From Phycisphaerales bacterium (GTDB taxonomy: Bacteria; Planctomycetota; Phycisphaerae; Tepidisphaerales; Tepidisphaeraceae), in assembly GCA_003153655.1 (NCBI GenBank), contig PMAK01000124.1, positions 1-7,575 of the forward strand: a DNA stretch of 7,575 nt, read 5' to 3'. Both the position numbers and the translations under genes were made by a program. Positions 1-5,964 of the stretch are shown in pieces. The notes beneath the pieces were generated by a model, which saw only the letters and a list, made by a program, of their open reading frames with translations, was not told the DNA's origin and searched no databases. The first letter of the stretch is position 1; every line of letters starts with the position of its first letter.

Positions 1-1
1 C

Positions 2-145
2 ATCACGCTTCCGGCAGCCGACCTCGCCGCGATCGATGCCTTCGCGGCGGCCAATGGATTAATGGCGGATGTGCCTGAGCCATTCACAGGTTCAATGATG
101 CTGATCGCAGGCGCCGGGATGATGATGCGCCGCCGACGAAAGTAA
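2..145 (+). CDS. C-terminal end of a PEP-CTERM sorting-domain protein (partial)
   Basis: The reading frame enters from the left edge and ends at TAA (143-145), giving 47 visible residues. Near the end it reads VPEP, then a short hydrophobic stretch (FTGSMMLIAGAGMMM), then RRRRK. This three-part tail is the PEP-CTERM signal: in known systems an exosortase recognises it in the inner membrane and processes the protein for export to the surface, often alongside exopolysaccharide production. The part before the tail (Ala- and Asp-rich) is too short to identify the protein. It runs toward the minus-strand glycan cluster, with the IS1380 element between them. The motif is seen directly; the export route is family knowledge. 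The short, Met-rich hydrophobic core is slightly atypical. Confidence 0.8.
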   Translation: MTLPAADLAAIDAFAAANGLMADVPEPFTGSMMLIAGAGMMMRRRRK

Positions 146-262
146 TTGCGCACCCAGGAACGCACGAATAATTTCGATCCAGACGCAGTGCGTCGTGTGG
201 TTGACGTGCAATTTTGCGCGTAGCACTCGCCTGTCAGTCGAGACCAGGGAAGAGTGCGCTAA
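146..262. other. Short non-coding gap between PEP-CTERM gene and IS1380
   Basis: No gene is visible on either strand. It holds one small perfect stem-loop, GACGC (182-186) and GCGTC (190-194) with a 3-base loop, but no run of T follows, so it is a poor candidate for the terminator of the gene ending at 145. The minus strand was checked for the missing C-terminal half of the methyltransferase interrupted on the other side of the insertion sequence; nothing resembling it appears. Confidence 0.5.
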
Positions 263-274
263 CCCGGATTATTC
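263..274 (+). repeat. IS1380 left inverted repeat
   Basis: CCCGGATTATTC, a perfect inverted match to 1835-1846. The adjoining bases 259-262 are CTAA, against CTAG at 1847-1850 on the other side. Confidence 0.85.
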
Positions 275-294
275 TCCAGCCCGCGCGCGCGACG

Positions 295-351
295 GGCCTC
301 CTTGTGGTTTAATGTCTTTTATCAGGAAGAGTTAAACCCAGCAGGGAGGCC
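295..351 (+). promoter_or_regulatory. Long leader hairpin covering the IS1380 transposase ribosome binding site
   Basis: The transcript of this leader can fold into one nearly continuous hairpin. Stem 1 pairs 295-305 with 341-351 (11 pairs, two of them G-U). Stem 2 pairs 306-313 with 331-338 (8 pairs, one G-U). Stem 3 pairs 315-320 with 325-330 (6 pairs, two G-U), closed by the tetraloop AUCA. Only bases 339-340 and 314 bulge out. The Shine-Dalgarno sequence AGGGAGG (343-349) lies fully inside stem 1. Sequestering a transposase start in this way is known in other IS families as protection against read-through from outside promoters. The pairing is read directly from the sequence; the regulatory role is inference. 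A small competing stem, GCCCG (279-283) with CGGGC (293-297), overlaps it. Confidence 0.6.
343..349 (+). promoter_or_regulatory. Ribosome binding site of IS1380 transposase
   Basis: AGGGAGG lies 6 bases before the ATG at 356. It decides the start in favour of 356 over the in-frame TTG at 302, which has no such site and falls inside the leader hairpin. Confidence 0.8.
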
Positions 352-355
352 GCGT

Positions 356-1717
356 ATGTCGTCGCAGAGTGCTGAACGGATTTCGTTCGATTTTCTCCCA
401 GATTTTCCGGTCGTTGTCCAGCCGTCGGAGGGTCGGATTTCTTCCGACGGCGGGCTGCTGCCGTTGCGGCAGTTCGATCAGGGTTGGAATTACACCGCCC
501 GCATGGCCGATTGCCTGGTCGATCCCAAGCCCGATCGGGGGCAATCGCTCCTCTCGATGCTGCGGCAGAGGATCTTCGGCATTCTCGCCGGTTACGAGGA
601 TTGCAACGATCACGATACGCTGCGGGACGATCCGGTCTTCAAGCGGATCGCCGGCCGCCTGCCGGAGGACAAACCGCTGGCCAGCCAACCGACCCTCAGC
701 CGCTTTGAGAATCTGCCCACGCCGGCGGTTTTGCAGAAACTGATCGACTTCAACATCGCCACCGGGATCGAGCGCCTCAAGCAAAAGCACGGCGGTCAGC
801 TTCCCGCCTGGATCACGCTGGACCTGGACGCGACGGATGATCCAACGCACGGCGAACAACAACTGACGCTCTTTCACGGGTATTACGGCCAATACCAATA
901 CTTCCCGCTGATCATCAGTGAACCGACGACCCAGCATGTGTTCGTGGCCTGGCTGCGTCCGGGGACGGTCCATGCGTCGCTGGGCGCCGACGACGACCTG
1001 ATGCGTGTCGTCAACGCTTTGCGGAAAGAGCGGCCCGACATCGCCATTCACGTCCGCGGCGACGCGGGCTTCGGGCTGCCGCGGAGGTACGAGATTTGCG
1101 AGGAAAACAGCCTCACGTACACGTTTGGATTCTCCACCAACGCCCGCCTCAAGACGTTGACCGAAGGTCTGATGCAACGGGCCGTGGAAGAACACGAGCG
1201 AACGAAGGAGAAGGCCCGGCTATTTGATTGTTTTCAATATCAATGCGAATCCTGGCCGCAGGCTCGCGCCGTGATCCCCAAGGCGGAGTGCCACGCCGGA
1301 GGAACCAACCTGCGTTTTGTCGTGACCAACCTGCCCTCAGCCGTCAGCGCCGCCGAGGGTGAAAAGATCTACGAGGACTACATCCAACGCGGCGAAAGCG
1401 AACACCGCATGGACGAGTTGAAGAACGGCCTGAAGATGGACCGGCTTTCGTGCCACCGCTTCATGGCCAACTTCTTCCGCCTGCTGCTGCACACGGCCGC
1501 GATGAATCTTCTGAACGGGGCGCGCGACGACAAGACCCTGCCGAACGTCGTGCGTGTGGGCCAGCCCTGCACTTGGCGGACGCACGTGATCAAGGTCGCC
1601 GCGGTGATCGTGCAAAGCACCCGCCGGATTCTGGTCAAGCTGGCGGGCAACTGGCCCTGGTGGCCGATGTACCAAGCCGTCGGCGTCCGGTCGTTGAACT
1701 TCTCGTGTGGCCCGTGA
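356..1717 (+). CDS. IS1380-family transposase (DDE type)
   Basis: This 453-residue protein cuts and moves the surrounding element by binding its terminal repeats. Visible family features: an N-terminal block with ISSDGGLLPLRQFD (residues 28-41), the strongly conserved LDLDATDDPTHGEQQLTLFHG around residues 155-175 carrying the first catalytic Asp, RGDAGFG (234-240) with the second Asp, and QRGESEHRMDELK (344-356) with the likely catalytic Glu at 349. Length is normal for the family, and no stop or frameshift interrupts it. The start at 356 is chosen for its strong ribosome binding site. The large open frame on the opposite strand (332-1195) is a shadow of its GC-rich codons. The family call is confident; current activity is not shown. 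Confidence 0.93.
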   Translation: MSSQSAERISFDFLPDFPVVVQPSEGRISSDGGLLPLRQFDQGWNYTARMADCLVDPKPDRGQSLLSMLRQRIFGILAGYEDCNDHDTLRDDPVFKRIAGRLPEDKPLASQPTLSRFENLPTPAVLQKLIDFNIATGIERLKQKHGGQLPAWITLDLDATDDPTHGEQQLTLFHGYYGQYQYFPLIISEPTTQHVFVAWLRPGTVHASLGADDDLMRVVNALRKERPDIAIHVRGDAGFGLPRRYEICEENSLTYTFGFSTNARLKTLTEGLMQRAVEEHERTKEKARLFDCFQYQCESWPQARAVIPKAECHAGGTNLRFVVTNLPSAVSAAEGEKIYEDYIQRGESEHRMDELKNGLKMDRLSCHRFMANFFRLLLHTAAMNLLNGARDDKTLPNVVRVGQPCTWRTHVIKVAAVIVQSTRRILVKLAGNWPWWPMYQAVGVRSLNFSCGP

Positions 1718-1718
1718 T

Positions 1719-1749
1719 CCCCGCCAAAAGACGGCTTTTCCAATGGGGG
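1719..1749 (+). other. Possible imperfect stem-loop after the IS1380 transposase
   Basis: Just after the stop codon, AAAAG (1726-1730) can pair with CTTTT (1735-1739), and CCCC (1719-1722) with GGGG (1745-1748), separated by an internal loop. No T-run follows, so it is at best a weak transcription stop. The rest of the element up to its right repeat (1750-1834) holds nothing I recognise. Confidence 0.25.
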
Positions 1750-1834
1750 TAAGGGGGCGGTACGCTCGCGTCAGATGGTTTTGGTGGCTCCGCAACACAA
1801 GACGCCGGTTCGCGGAACTTTCAAAGATGCTCGT

Positions 1835-1846
1835 GAATAATCCGGG
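1835..1846 (-). repeat. IS1380 right inverted repeat
   Basis: GAATAATCCGGG, the exact complement of 263-274. It lies inside the interrupted methyltransferase frame, which reads on into it until a stop at 1771. Confidence 0.85.
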
Positions 1847-2348
1847 CTAGGATCGATCAGCATTCGCCCGTCCGGCAGATCGAGCTTGGCCCTGGCAAGC
1901 GTATCGCTCACCGTCGCGGAGGAAAATCCGCAGCCCACTTCAACAATCCTGCGCGGGCGGAAATGAGCGATGATGTGCGTGAGGAGCCGGGCGTCGGTCC
2001 AGTGAAAAAAATGTTCGGCCAAGAATAGCGGGGACCCGTCAGTGTGCCGCCCTTGCTCCAGAAGTCCGCTCCCAGCGAATCCGCGGAGGATTTGACCAGC
2101 GCCAACTGCTTTTCTTCGTTGAGATCGATGCCCCACAGACGCAGATCTTGAATGTTCTCGGGAATCCGGCTTCGGAATGAACGCCAGTCCGGAATCGTTG
2201 AGTAAGAGTGTCCCGGCTCAAAGCGGCTTTGCCGCGACTCGATTTCCACAAGGGTGTCCAGTCGCCTCAGTTCGGTGCCGAGGCCGGGCGTTGCCCGCGC
2301 CACGCCGAGTAACGTCTTCTTGGCGAATATACGAAAACGCCGCATCAT
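1847..2348 (-). pseudogene. SAM-dependent methyltransferase, frameshifted and truncated by IS1380
   Basis: The gene starts at ATG 2348 (or the adjacent ATG 2345), after an AGAGG ribosome binding site about 7 bases upstream and 76 bases past the preceding methyltransferase. Frame one runs to a 7-base T run (plus-strand A's at 2005-2011), after which the coherent protein continues in another frame. Restoring one T joins RYSWPNIFF to HWTDARLLTHIIAHF and gives 167 residues. IVEVGCGFSS (about 135-144) is SAM-binding motif I; upstream, YSTIPDW and GIDLNEEKQL fit a family of methyltransferases (Methyltransf_24-like) found in surface-sugar clusters. After LIDP the sequence becomes the IS1380 end, so the C-terminal part is missing (relatives are roughly 250-300 residues). 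The substrate is unknown. The remaining protein would lack most of the catalytic fold. Confidence 0.8.
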
Positions 2349-2424
2349 TCGATGCCTCTTTTGCCGAAGAAGTTCGTTGCGAAAACTGCGATTATTTGCG
2401 GCGCCATTTCATATTCCCCATGCT

Positions 2425-3258
2425 TCAAGTCTTGCGGCAGACATACAAGATCGCGCTTTGCTGAATGCCATTTTTCTCCAGCACGTCGCCGCCGAAATGA
2501 TCGAATCCTAAGCAGGACACATTGAAGCCCGCGTGAGTTAATCGCTCGATAAAGTCGTGTCGAGCGTAGAGTCGCAAATGGTCATCCTGACCAAACCTCC
2601 GAATGCGCTCCGCCGGATCCGAAAGGGCCGTGTCTTCAATTGTCGCAGCCAAGCTGAGGATGATCGGCGCCATCGCGATGCCCCAGCCACCCGGCTTGAG
2701 AATGCGAAACAGCTCGCCCATTGCCTTGCGATCGTCTGGAACATGTTCCAGCACATGAGAGCAGATGAAGCAATCAAACGAATCGTTGGCGTAAGCCTTC
2801 ATGTCCATGATGTCGACTTGGTCGTCCACATCTGTCCTAAGCAAATCGGCGCTGCGATAGTCGAAGCAACCAAGTTTCAAAATTAATTCCCGCAGTGTTT
2901 TCGCAGGCGCGATGTCGAGCATCCGGTGTTTTGGGCCGTAGGCGATTCGATCCGGCTCACCTCGAAGAAACAACGCGTAAAGACGGGTCCGATCGTTCGA
3001 AAGACAATAGGGACATGCGTACTGCTGCATATTCAGAGTTTCGGCCTGCGCAAACAACTGCATGTTGAAGTCGTGTTTCTTCAATCCCGCGATCAAACGC
3101 GGCATTGCCTGCCACAGTGGAAGGAAGCTTTGCACCCGTCGTTGGCAGAGCGGACATTCATAACGATATGACCAGAACGCTGCCTCCATTTGTTGCAAGC
3201 GCTGTTTCACTCCTGCCGGAAGCAGTTTTGCGGCTGAGCGCATCCAGCGTCGTGTCAT
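2425..3258 (-). CDS. Class I SAM methyltransferase with two N-terminal CxxC pairs
   Basis: This 277-residue protein probably transfers a methyl group from SAM to a sugar or lipid-linked intermediate of a surface polysaccharide. Residues 35-38 (CPLC) and 82-85 (CPYC) look like a zinc-binding knuckle pair ahead of the catalytic fold. The fold then shows MLDIAP (113-118) in the motif I position, FDCFICSHVLEHV (161-173) and ILKPGG (186-191), as in Methyltransf_11-like enzymes. Motif I lacks the usual glycines (LDxGxG), a feature of some sugar-cluster members. Its ATG overlaps the stop of the upstream glycosyltransferase as ATGA (3255-3258), so translation is likely coupled; GAGGGTGGGA lies a rather long 11 bases upstream. 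The family is clear; the substrate cannot be told from sequence. Confidence 0.85.
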   Translation of the reverse strand: MTRRWMRSAAKLLPAGVKQRLQQMEAAFWSYRYECPLCQRRVQSFLPLWQAMPRLIAGLKKHDFNMQLFAQAETLNMQQYACPYCLSNDRTRLYALFLRGEPDRIAYGPKHRMLDIAPAKTLRELILKLGCFDYRSADLLRTDVDDQVDIMDMKAYANDSFDCFICSHVLEHVPDDRKAMGELFRILKPGGWGIAMAPIILSLAATIEDTALSDPAERIRRFGQDDHLRLYARHDFIERLTHAGFNVSCLGFDHFGGDVLEKNGIQQSAILYVCRKT

Positions 3259-4361
3259 GGATTCTGCTTTCCCACCCTCAATGTGGCGCCAAGCCGGCGG
3301 AATTCGCGATTTGGAATCTCAAAAATTGCCCGGCGGATTTTCAGCCACGCCCGCCACAAACGCGGAAAAGCGCCTCGCGGGAGAAAACTTAAGATTTGAT
3401 AGATCGCCAGCCTTGCGCGGCGGCCAATCCCGATGGGCATTTTCCTGCAGATTTCAATCGCCTCTGTTGCCAGATCGCGACGCCCGGCTTCAATCGCGTC
3501 AATGATGATGCTCGTGAGCCCCTTGATCAACACGTCGACCAGGCGCGGATTGTTCAGCCGGCCCTCCGCCAGCGCCGATTCGGTCATGCGTCGATGCAGC
3601 CTTACCGCAAAAATTAATCCATTTTGACCCACTTTATGCACGTCGGTGAGCCGGGGGCTGGCGTGGTCGCGTGATGCAAATAAATTGCCGGGGAGGTAAA
3701 CCAACTTCGTTGTCGTCAGAAGCACCCTGAGGTTGAATTCCTTATCTTCGCCAGTATTCATGTCTTCACAGTAAGGTCCGGCTGCATAAACCGTTTTACG
3801 ACGATACATGCCCACCATTGTCCACTTCACGCGCGGGCTGCAATATAACTTTGCGCTGTCCATGCTGGTCGCTTCATTAACGGAGACGGGCGCCCATTTC
3901 ATCGGTTCCTCAAGTCTCGTCCAATCGCTGAAGACATACCCGCACTCTGGATTTTGCTTTAAGCAGTCGATTTGAAGGCTCAGCTTCTCCGGATTCAAGG
4001 TGTCATCGGAGTCGAGGAATTGAATGAAATCGCCTCTGGATTCGATCAACCCATGGTTACGAGCCGAACTCACGCCGGAGTTGGACTGCTGGCAATATCG
4101 CATGGTGGCTAGCGAATCATTTCCGAGCCGATCCCGCCAACGGTTGACCACCGCTGCGGTATCGTCGATCGACCCATCATCGACGACGATGATTTCCAGC
4201 GGCCGATACGTCTGGGCCGCCGCGGACGCGAGCGCTTCTTCAAGCAACAGTGTCCGGTTGTGGGTTGGAATGATGATCGACGCCAGGTCCGCCTGACCGA
4301 CAGGGTTCATCCACTGCCCATGACATGTGCGCTGGCTGTATTTATGCGCGAGAGAGTCCAT
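3255..4361 (-). CDS. Family 2 glycosyltransferase (GT-A fold)
   Basis: This 368-residue enzyme probably adds a sugar from a nucleotide-sugar donor to a growing surface glycan at the cytoplasmic face of the membrane. The catalytic domain begins near residue 27 with ASIIIPTHNR. It continues through EIIVVDDGS (56-64, nucleotide-binding Asp pair), SGVSSARNHG (95-104) and FLDSDD (115-120, the metal-binding DxD-type motif). GEDKEF (204-209) sits where the family places its catalytic-base region. About 100 C-terminal residues have no motif I recognise and no clear membrane segment. The start is supported by AGGGAGG 6 bases upstream, in preference to Met18. It follows the other glycosyltransferase by 24 bases and overlaps the next gene by 4 bases. 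The donor and acceptor sugars are unknown. Confidence 0.92.
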   Translation of the reverse strand: MDSLAHKYSQRTCHGQWMNPVGQADLASIIIPTHNRTLLLEEALASAAAQTYRPLEIIVVDDGSIDDTAAVVNRWRDRLGNDSLATMRYCQQSNSGVSSARNHGLIESRGDFIQFLDSDDTLNPEKLSLQIDCLKQNPECGYVFSDWTRLEEPMKWAPVSVNEATSMDSAKLYCSPRVKWTMVGMYRRKTVYAAGPYCEDMNTGEDKEFNLRVLLTTTKLVYLPGNLFASRDHASPRLTDVHKVGQNGLIFAVRLHRRMTESALAEGRLNNPRLVDVLIKGLTSIIIDAIEAGRRDLATEAIEICRKMPIGIGRRARLAIYQILSFLPRGAFPRLWRAWLKIRRAIFEIPNREFRRLGATLRVGKQNP

Positions 4362-4367
4362 TTACTG

Positions 4368-4374
4368 CCTCCCT
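4368..4374 (-). promoter_or_regulatory. Ribosome binding site of the family 2 glycosyltransferase
   Basis: On the minus strand AGGGAGG lies 6 bases before the ATG at 4361, in the 24-base gap after the preceding gene. It fixes the start at 4361 over the internal Met18. Confidence 0.75.
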
Positions 4375-4385
4375 ACAATGCGCGC

Positions 4386-5093
4386 TTACGAGAGAGCCGA
4401 AACACATCCGACCCCCCAGAGTCTGCCCTCATTTGCCACCAGCCGGCCCTCGGCTCGGTTACGACTCGAAATTCGATAGTTGTATTTGTGGTATCGCTCC
4501 CATTGCGCGGATTTAGGTACCGGGGCGGCATCTCCAAAACCTTCATTTGCGATTGCAATAGGGCAGTGACACGGGCAGTGCCTGACGATCTCCCCCATAT
4601 CTCTCAACCGCTCCAGAAGGTCCTCATCTTGATACGCCATTGGACGAAACGATTCGTCGTATCCCCCGACGTTATAAAAGAGTTCCCTTCTGATCGCGAT
4701 TCGGCCGCATGTTCCATCGCCATAGCATCCACTCCATAAATGAAGTGCGCCGACGTCTGAAGTAAACGATTCGCGAATTTCGTCCAATGCCTCACCGATT
4801 CGATTGTCGCAATCCAGATTGAGAAGTATGTCGCCGCTCGCCAGCTTATGGGAGATATTTTTTGCCAAGGACAAATGCCAAGGCCGACGACTGATCTCCT
4901 TGAAGTAACGGATATTGCATTCCCTTTCTCGGAGAACGGGGAGCATGAAATCGTCGAGGTCGTCCTGTGAGTTGTAATTGAGAATGACCCATTCAACGGA
5001 GTTTTCCCCTTGGAGGACTTCAACGTTCGATTCAAATACTTGTTTAAGTTGGCTCGCGCGGTTGAAGCAGGTCGTACAAAGGGAGATGCGCAT
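4386..5093 (-). CDS. Glycosyltransferase, GT-A fold (galactosyltransferase-like)
   Basis: Numbered from ATG 5093, this is a 235-residue enzyme, the first gene of the visible cluster. It opens with MRISLCTTCFNRASQL, the usual first strand of a GT-A glycosyltransferase. LNLDCDN (about 91-97) is the metal-binding DxD-type motif. GGYDESFRPMAYQDEDLLERL (about 143-163) is the hallmark seen in galactosyltransferase-like and polypeptide GalNAc-transferase-like enzymes (Glyco_transf_7C type), where it contacts donor and acceptor. An in-frame ATG at 5144 would add 17 residues, but they resemble no domain; neither start has a strong ribosome binding site. The enzyme is small, with little after the core domain. 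It probably acts in the same polysaccharide pathway as its downstream neighbours. The sugar specificity is not readable. Confidence 0.85.
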   Translation of the reverse strand: MRISLCTTCFNRASQLKQVFESNVEVLQGENSVEWVILNYNSQDDLDDFMLPVLRERECNIRYFKEISRRPWHLSLAKNISHKLASGDILLNLDCDNRIGEALDEIRESFTSDVGALHLWSGCYGDGTCGRIAIRRELFYNVGGYDESFRPMAYQDEDLLERLRDMGEIVRHCPCHCPIAIANEGFGDAAPVPKSAQWERYHKYNYRISSRNRAEGRLVANEGRLWGVGCVSALS

Positions 5094-5512
5094 AAGATTC
5101 TCAATCGTCGAACTGGGTGCGGCTCGTTGCAGCGTGCACAGCATTTACGCCAAGTGGCGTTTTCTCGCCTAAAGTCCAAGGCAGAGGACGCTGCTGCTCT
5201 GACAATTGAAAGTCTTCAGAATGCTGCGCGCTGCCATTGCAAGCGTTAGGCGTAGACTTCAGCATTGCATCGTCCGATATACGACGACACCGAGCACATC
5301 CTGAAAATTTCCGCTCTCAGCGGACCATATGACAGTATGCGTTATCGGCAATTGCACCCCTGTGCTCAATTCAGAATTTCCATAGGCGACGGAGGGGAAT
5401 CGCGCACCACAACAGGCGCAAAGGGCTTTGATCGCCGCTCAGTCATCCGGTCGCGCCATTTAAGGATCGGTCTTTCGAAGCTGTAATAAACCGCGGCCGA
5501 GACGGCCCCGGG
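5094..5512. other. Gene-poor stretch upstream of the glycan cluster
   Basis: About 420 bases without a convincing gene. It must hold the cluster's promoter or the remains of an upstream gene if the operon once began further right; I could not pick a good -35/-10 pair. Small stem-loops are present: TCGTC/GACGA near 5269-5286, CCGCT/AGCGG near 5310-5322, and ACGCC/GGCGT at 5147-5160. On the minus strand a frame ending at a TGA (5366-5368) reads MTERRSKPFAPVVVRDSP and on to a tail ending MEILN; it may be the last residues of a lost gene, but I recognise no family. Codon bias and context cannot decide. Confidence 0.4.
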
Positions 5513-5902
5513 CTGGTGAACAACGGGGTGAATCCGAAGACGGCGCAGCGCCTCGCCAGTCATTCGACGATTACCCTGACGATGGATCGGTACGCGCACC
5601 TGCGGCGCGACGACATGGCGACGGCGCTGGATTCGCTGCCGGACCTGTCAGCACCGATCCGGCAAGCGGCCCTGGCGACAGGAACGAACGGCCCGATTCA
5701 CTTGTCACCTGACTTGTCACTAAGCAGCGAAGCGGATAAGAGTTTGGTGCAGTCCGATGCAGTCAATGGCATTGCTGCTGATGTGCCTCAAAAAAGCGAA
5801 AAACCAACAAAAACCAACACTTTCTCGCTGAAAAACGGAGAGGCCGGGAGTCGAATCGACCCAATTCCGCAATGTCCTATTGAAGCTCTATTTACGACTT
5901 AA
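5513..5902 (+). pseudogene. C-terminal stump of a tyrosine recombinase (integrase)
   Basis: Only the end of a phage-type or island-type integrase remains. NNGVNPKTAQRLASHSTITLTMDRYAHL matches the last catalytic block: the SHS histidine and, ten residues on, the nucleophilic Tyr in MDRY. The upstream catalytic Arg-Lys-HxxR blocks and the DNA-binding domains are absent; the coherent match begins abruptly at LVNN (5513), and the frame before it (from 5432) is not integrase-like. After the Tyr comes an unusually long tail of about 100 residues, low in conserved features, which passes through a tRNA-like segment before the TAA. A GTG at 5516 could start translation but would give a catalytically dead fragment. 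The ISAs1 element begins 44 bases downstream. The family call is firm for the catalytic block. Confidence 0.78.
5836..5855 (-). other. tRNA 3'-end-like segment, probable attachment-site core
   Basis: Read on the minus strand, these 20 bases line up with tRNA positions 54-73: T-loop TTCGACT, T-stem half CCCGG, acceptor strand CCTCTCC and G as the last (discriminator) base. That G and the acceptor sequence fit tRNA-Ser best. The match stops exactly at the start of the T-loop: the preceding bases cannot pair with CCCGG, so this is not a whole tRNA. Integrative elements commonly use tRNA 3' ends as attachment sites and carry the copy next to, or inside, the end of their integrase gene. Here it is embedded in the recombinase tail codons. 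The alignment is direct observation; the att role is inference. Confidence 0.55.
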
Positions 5903-5946
5903 AGATGGAGACTTCAAGGATTTGCCGCGTCTCGTTGATGTACTGT

Positions 5947-5963
5947 CAGGGCCAGCGCATATG
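5947..5963 (+). repeat. ISAs1 inverted repeat, transposase 3' side
   Basis: CAGGGCCAGCGCATATG, 16 of 17 bases complementary to 7241-7257. The transposase stop codon (5965-5967) comes one base after it. Confidence 0.88.
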
Positions 5964-5964
5964 G

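Larger units (their letters stand above)
263..1846 (+). mobile_element. Complete IS1380-family insertion sequence (about 1.58 kb)
   Basis: A single transposase gene is bracketed by 12-bp perfect inverted repeats: CCCGGATTATTC at 263-274 and its complement at 1835-1846. The match extends outward as CTAA on the left and CTAG on the right (15 of 16 bases in total). These four bases may be further repeat or an imperfect 4-bp target duplication, as this family makes 4-5 bp duplications; ends beginning with CC also fit the family. The element sits inside the 3' part of a minus-strand methyltransferase gene, and the sequence to its left is not the rest of that gene. The transposase looks intact, so the element may still be mobile. 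Confidence 0.88.

Noticed and set aside
332..1195. 287-codon open frame on the minus strand
   Set aside because: It lies wholly opposite the IS1380 transposase, which has clear family motifs; GC-rich codons often leave the opposite strand open.
4260..4739. 159-codon plus-strand frame and a 191-codon minus-strand frame (4604-5179) in the glycosyltransferase region
   Set aside because: Both are out-of-frame readings of the two glycosyltransferases, which carry DxD and other catalytic motifs in the chosen frames.
5147..5163. ACGCC-AAGT-GGCGT stem followed by TTTT as a terminator
   Set aside because: It would act only on plus-strand transcripts, but no plus-strand gene lies upstream; the stem has only 5 pairs.
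5836..5855. A functional tRNA gene
   Set aside because: Only the 3' 20 bases match; the T-stem partner, anticodon arm and D arm are absent on the adjoining sequence.
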